Shown: positions 36,631 to 38,214 of the stretch, piece after piece
Layout of the letters: each line of letters starts with the position of its first letter
How positions within the stretch are numbered: the stretch's first letter is position 1
Source of the DNA: Bacteroidia bacterium
Lineage (GTDB): Bacteria > Bacteroidota > Bacteroidia > NS11-12g > UBA9320
DNA: 38,214 bases
Assembly: GCA_020053795.1 (NCBI GenBank)
Contig: JAGVMN010000023.1
Span: 1 to 38,214 of the forward strand
Reading direction: 5' to 3'
Notes under the pieces: model-generated
Seen by the model: only the letters and a program-made list of their open reading frames with translations
Databases searched by the model: none
Told to the model about the DNA's origin: nothing
Made by a program: the position numbers and the translations under genes

Positions 36631-36885
36631 TTATATCGCAGCGGTAAGATGAATCTCGAAGAACTCCATTACCGGGTTCACCAAAAGATTCTTACACGCT
36701 TTCTCCGCAATTAAATGAGCAGTGGTTTCATCCTCTGCTTCCAATTCCAAAGCAATATGTTTCCCAATGCGGACATCCTTCACATTTGAAAGTCCGATAC
36801 GCCCCATACTGTTGGCCACTGCCTTACCTTGCGGGTCGAGGAGGTTTTTGTGTGGCATCACATCTATTTCTACCTGAAAGATCAT
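36631..36885 (-). CDS. purS: Phosphoribosylformylglycinamidine synthase subunit PurS
   Basis: A small (84 aa) partner that bridges PurL and PurQ in purine biosynthesis. The protein has the family order: FQVEIDVMPHKNLLDPQGKAVANSM, with LDPQG at residues 16-20, then VKDVRIGKHIALELE (DVRIGK at 37-42) and the C-terminal ACEKLLVNPV-type element (AEKACKNLLVNPVMEF). The length is typical of PurS. Its ATG (36885) overlaps the TGA of pssA by four bases (ATGA), so translation is likely coupled. No purL or purQ is in the window. Pairing with a phospholipid gene is unusual as far as I know. Confidence 0.93.
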   Translation of the reverse strand: MIFQVEIDVMPHKNLLDPQGKAVANSMGRIGLSNVKDVRIGKHIALELEAEDETTAHLIAEKACKNLLVNPVMEFFEIHLTAAI

Positions 36886-37571
36886 GTGGCAAATTTACGA
36901 ATCAAAGACAAAAAGATATAAGAAAATACAATAAAAGGAATCCCTAAAAACTGAAACAAAGCCAAAAAGCCGATGCTGAAAATAATAAAGGTGTACTGGA
37001 GTTTATTTTGTTGCCATTGATAACTTCTGAATTTCAATGCAAAAAGCGGCAGACTTGAAACCATCAGAAAAGACAGAAGCACCGAAAACACAATGACGAA
37101 CAAAGGCTCAAAAATATATCTGCCTACGTTGAAATGATCATATTCAATAATGAATGGAAATGAGGCCACCATTAAGGCCATTGCAGGTGTTGGCAGACCG
37201 ATGAACTGTGACTTTTGGCGGGTGTCAACATTGAATTTTGCCAGACGGATAACAGCAGCCAAAGCCAGAAGAATGGCCGAATATCGCGTCCATTCCGGAA
37301 CCAAAGGTTCGATCAGGTAAAACAGCAACAAGGCCGGACAAACACCAAAGGTTACGGCATCAGCCAGCGAATCGAATTCTTTTCCAAAGGCAGACTCAGC
37401 TTTTAATAAACGAGCCAAAAAACCATCAAAGAAGTCTAAGACTGCCGCCAGAAAGATGCACGAGGCCGCCCCGATGAACTCGGATTTGGCCGAAAAAACA
37501 ATTCCGAACACACCCAGAATGAGGTTACCTGCTGTAAACCAGGAAGGAATGGATTTGCGAAAGCGTTTCAC
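36882..37571 (-). CDS. pssA: CDP-diacylglycerol-serine O-phosphatidyltransferase
   Basis: Makes phosphatidylserine from CDP-diacylglycerol and serine in the inner membrane, the step before phosphatidylethanolamine. The CDP-alcohol phosphotransferase signature is complete: Asp46, Asp49-Gly50, Ala53-Arg54, Gly63, Asp67 and Asp71 (DFFDGFLARLLKAESAFGKE and following). About seven membrane segments fill the 229 residues, the usual size for the membrane-type (type II) enzyme. The start is GTG at 37571, because an in-frame stop (TGA, 37577-37575) lies two codons upstream. The product could in principle be another phosphatidyl alcohol; the serine assignment rests on size and similarity. It is followed by purS with a 4-bp overlap. 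Confidence 0.92.
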   Translation of the reverse strand: MKRFRKSIPSWFTAGNLILGVFGIVFSAKSEFIGAASCIFLAAVLDFFDGFLARLLKAESAFGKEFDSLADAVTFGVCPALLLFYLIEPLVPEWTRYSAILLALAAVIRLAKFNVDTRQKSQFIGLPTPAMALMVASFPFIIEYDHFNVGRYIFEPLFVIVFSVLLSFLMVSSLPLFALKFRSYQWQQNKLQYTFIIFSIGFLALFQFLGIPFIVFSYIFLSLIRKFAT

Positions 37572-37575
37572 TTTT

Positions 37576-37583
37576 CAAACGTA
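37576..37583 (-). promoter_or_regulatory. Candidate -7 element (TACGTTTG) just before pssA
   Basis: Minus-strand TAnnTTTG match ending 4 nt before the GTG start, which would make the pssA transcript leaderless or nearly so. No -33 box is visible. Chance is a real alternative. Confidence 0.25.
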
Positions 37584-37691
37584 GGGATTTTTTTTGATGT
37601 CTGCCTTTAATAACTATCAGCCCCCGCAGAAAGGAAAGTTGATTGCGTGTTTTTAATCGACAAGGTACCGTTGACGAGTCGGGGATCAATA

Positions 37692-38072
37692 TTATTTTCT
37701 CCTGTTGAGTGCAAACAGCATGGCTGAAGAAACAATACACATGGCTATCGCCGCAATGATAAGTGCATTCTCCTTTTGTGAAATTCCGATAAAGAAGTCG
37801 CCTACAAACATTACCAAAAAGAAAATGTAGGCAATGGTGAGCATGGGAATTGATTTTTTCAATGTGGCAAAGGCAAAGATAAAACCAAGGGCAAATTGCC
37901 GGGCAGCCCACATATAAATGAGGTAGTCCACGCCTTTGGCATTTAGGTCAACGGTCTCCAAAACCGATTGCGGCGAAAAGCATATTTGAATACTTACCAT
38001 AAGTTCCATTAGTGCAATAAGTCCTGATACGATTAGTATCCATTTGGGTAATGATTTTTGTTCTTCGGTCAT
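37692..38072 (-). CDS. Small membrane protein with four predicted helices (126 aa)
   Basis: Starts at ATG 38072 (MTEEQKSLPKWILIVSGLIA). Four hydrophobic segments lie at about 11-30, 52-70, 74-93 and 101-120, with a short charged loop after the first (SPQSVLETVDLNAKGVDYLI). It looks like the small uncharacterised Bacteroidota membrane proteins of the DUF4345 or DoxX-like size class; no motif decides. It ends in a basic tail (LNRRK). It is the upstream gene of a minus-strand run with pssA, but the gap of ~120 bp suggests separate transcription. A -7 candidate is at 38127-38134. Confidence 0.75.
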   Translation of the reverse strand: MTEEQKSLPKWILIVSGLIALMELMVSIQICFSPQSVLETVDLNAKGVDYLIYMWAARQFALGFIFAFATLKKSIPMLTIAYIFFLVMFVGDFFIGISQKENALIIAAIAMCIVSSAMLFALNRRK

Positions 38073-38126
38073 GATTTTAAGTTTTTGTTTTTCCCAATAA
38101 TGCTGATTTTATAAGGGATTATCAGA

Positions 38127-38134
38127 CAAATGTA
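38127..38134 (-). promoter_or_regulatory. Candidate promoter (TTTC-N20-TACATTTG) for the small membrane protein
   Basis: On the minus strand TACATTTG fits TAnnTTTG, and TTTC lies 20 nt upstream at the expected -33 spacing (consensus TTTG). The element ends 54 nt before the ATG at 38072. Confidence 0.38.
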
Positions 38135-38152
38135 AATCAAATGCTCTATAAA

Positions 38153-38212
38153 ATGAAAAACGAACTTATCGAATTCATAATCAGTAAGAAAGTCCACTTT
38201 CAGGAGAAATGA
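38153..38212 (+). CDS. Possible 19-codon ORF at the right edge
   Basis: ATG at 38153 encodes MKNELIEFIISKKVHFQEK and stops at TGA 38210-38212. The sequence resembles the start of Crp/Fnr-family regulators in Bacteroidota, so this could be the head of a broken regulator. Alternatively it is a leader peptide: an ATG at 38209-38211 overlaps its stop (ATGA) and is preceded by AGGAG at only 2 nt spacing. The window ends before this can be decided. Confidence 0.25.
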   Translation: MKNELIEFIISKKVHFQEK

Positions 38213-38214
38213 AC

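Overview
The window looks like chromosomal DNA of a Bacteroidota (Bacteroidetes) bacterium. Evidence seen here: two giant secreted proteins ending in type IX secretion (T9SS) type A sorting domains; one protein ending in the gliding-motility-associated (type B, CHU_C-like) C-terminal domain; PKD and Ig-like modules typical of the phylum; a separate PurS subunit; weak or absent Shine-Dalgarno sequences; and copies of the Bacteroidota -7 promoter element TAnnTTTG upstream of several genes. There is no plasmid, phage, transposon or CRISPR signature. The family or genus cannot be fixed from the window.

Left part (1-18.5 kb). The window opens with the 5' end of a minus-strand membrane (Fe-S)-binding protein and a tRNA-Phe(GAA) with its own hairpin terminator. 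An 8.7-kb gene follows for a 2897-residue surface protein built from three TIG/beta-propeller-like modules, a long run of ASH/choice-of-anchor-D-like repeats and a T9SS tail. Convergent to it is a Tat-exported class V aminotransferase-fold enzyme. A second giant gene (2373 residues) carries a tandem duplication of a CARDB-like plus beta-helix module, then Ig-like and PKD domains and a T9SS tail.

Middle part (18.5-29.7 kb). A secreted TPR protein is divergent from guaB (IMP dehydrogenase). Facing guaB is a tight minus-strand cluster of thiamine pyrophosphokinase, a SAM methyltransferase and a polytopic GT-C-like membrane protein. Divergent from that cluster is a coupled pair: a large putative lipoprotein of unknown function and an outer-membrane beta-barrel-like protein (DUF5723-like). 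The barrel gene converges on glyA and overlaps it by 30 bp.

Right part (29.9-38.2 kb). A likely operon encodes a tail-fibre-like adhesin (eight 60-residue repeats, a YadA-head-like region and an S74 self-cleaving chaperone domain) and a PKD/CHU_C surface protein. An RmlA-like sugar-phosphate nucleotidyltransferase follows. On the minus strand are pssA overlapping purS by 4 bp, then a small four-helix membrane protein. The window ends in a 19-codon ORF whose stop overlaps a possible new start.

Housekeeping genes for purine, one-carbon, thiamine and phospholipid metabolism are thus interleaved with about 24 kb of cell-surface genes. The most unusual content is the modular architecture of the four large exported proteins, the undescribed lipoprotein/barrel pair and the adhesin/PKD pair. 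I see no clear new defence or mobile system.
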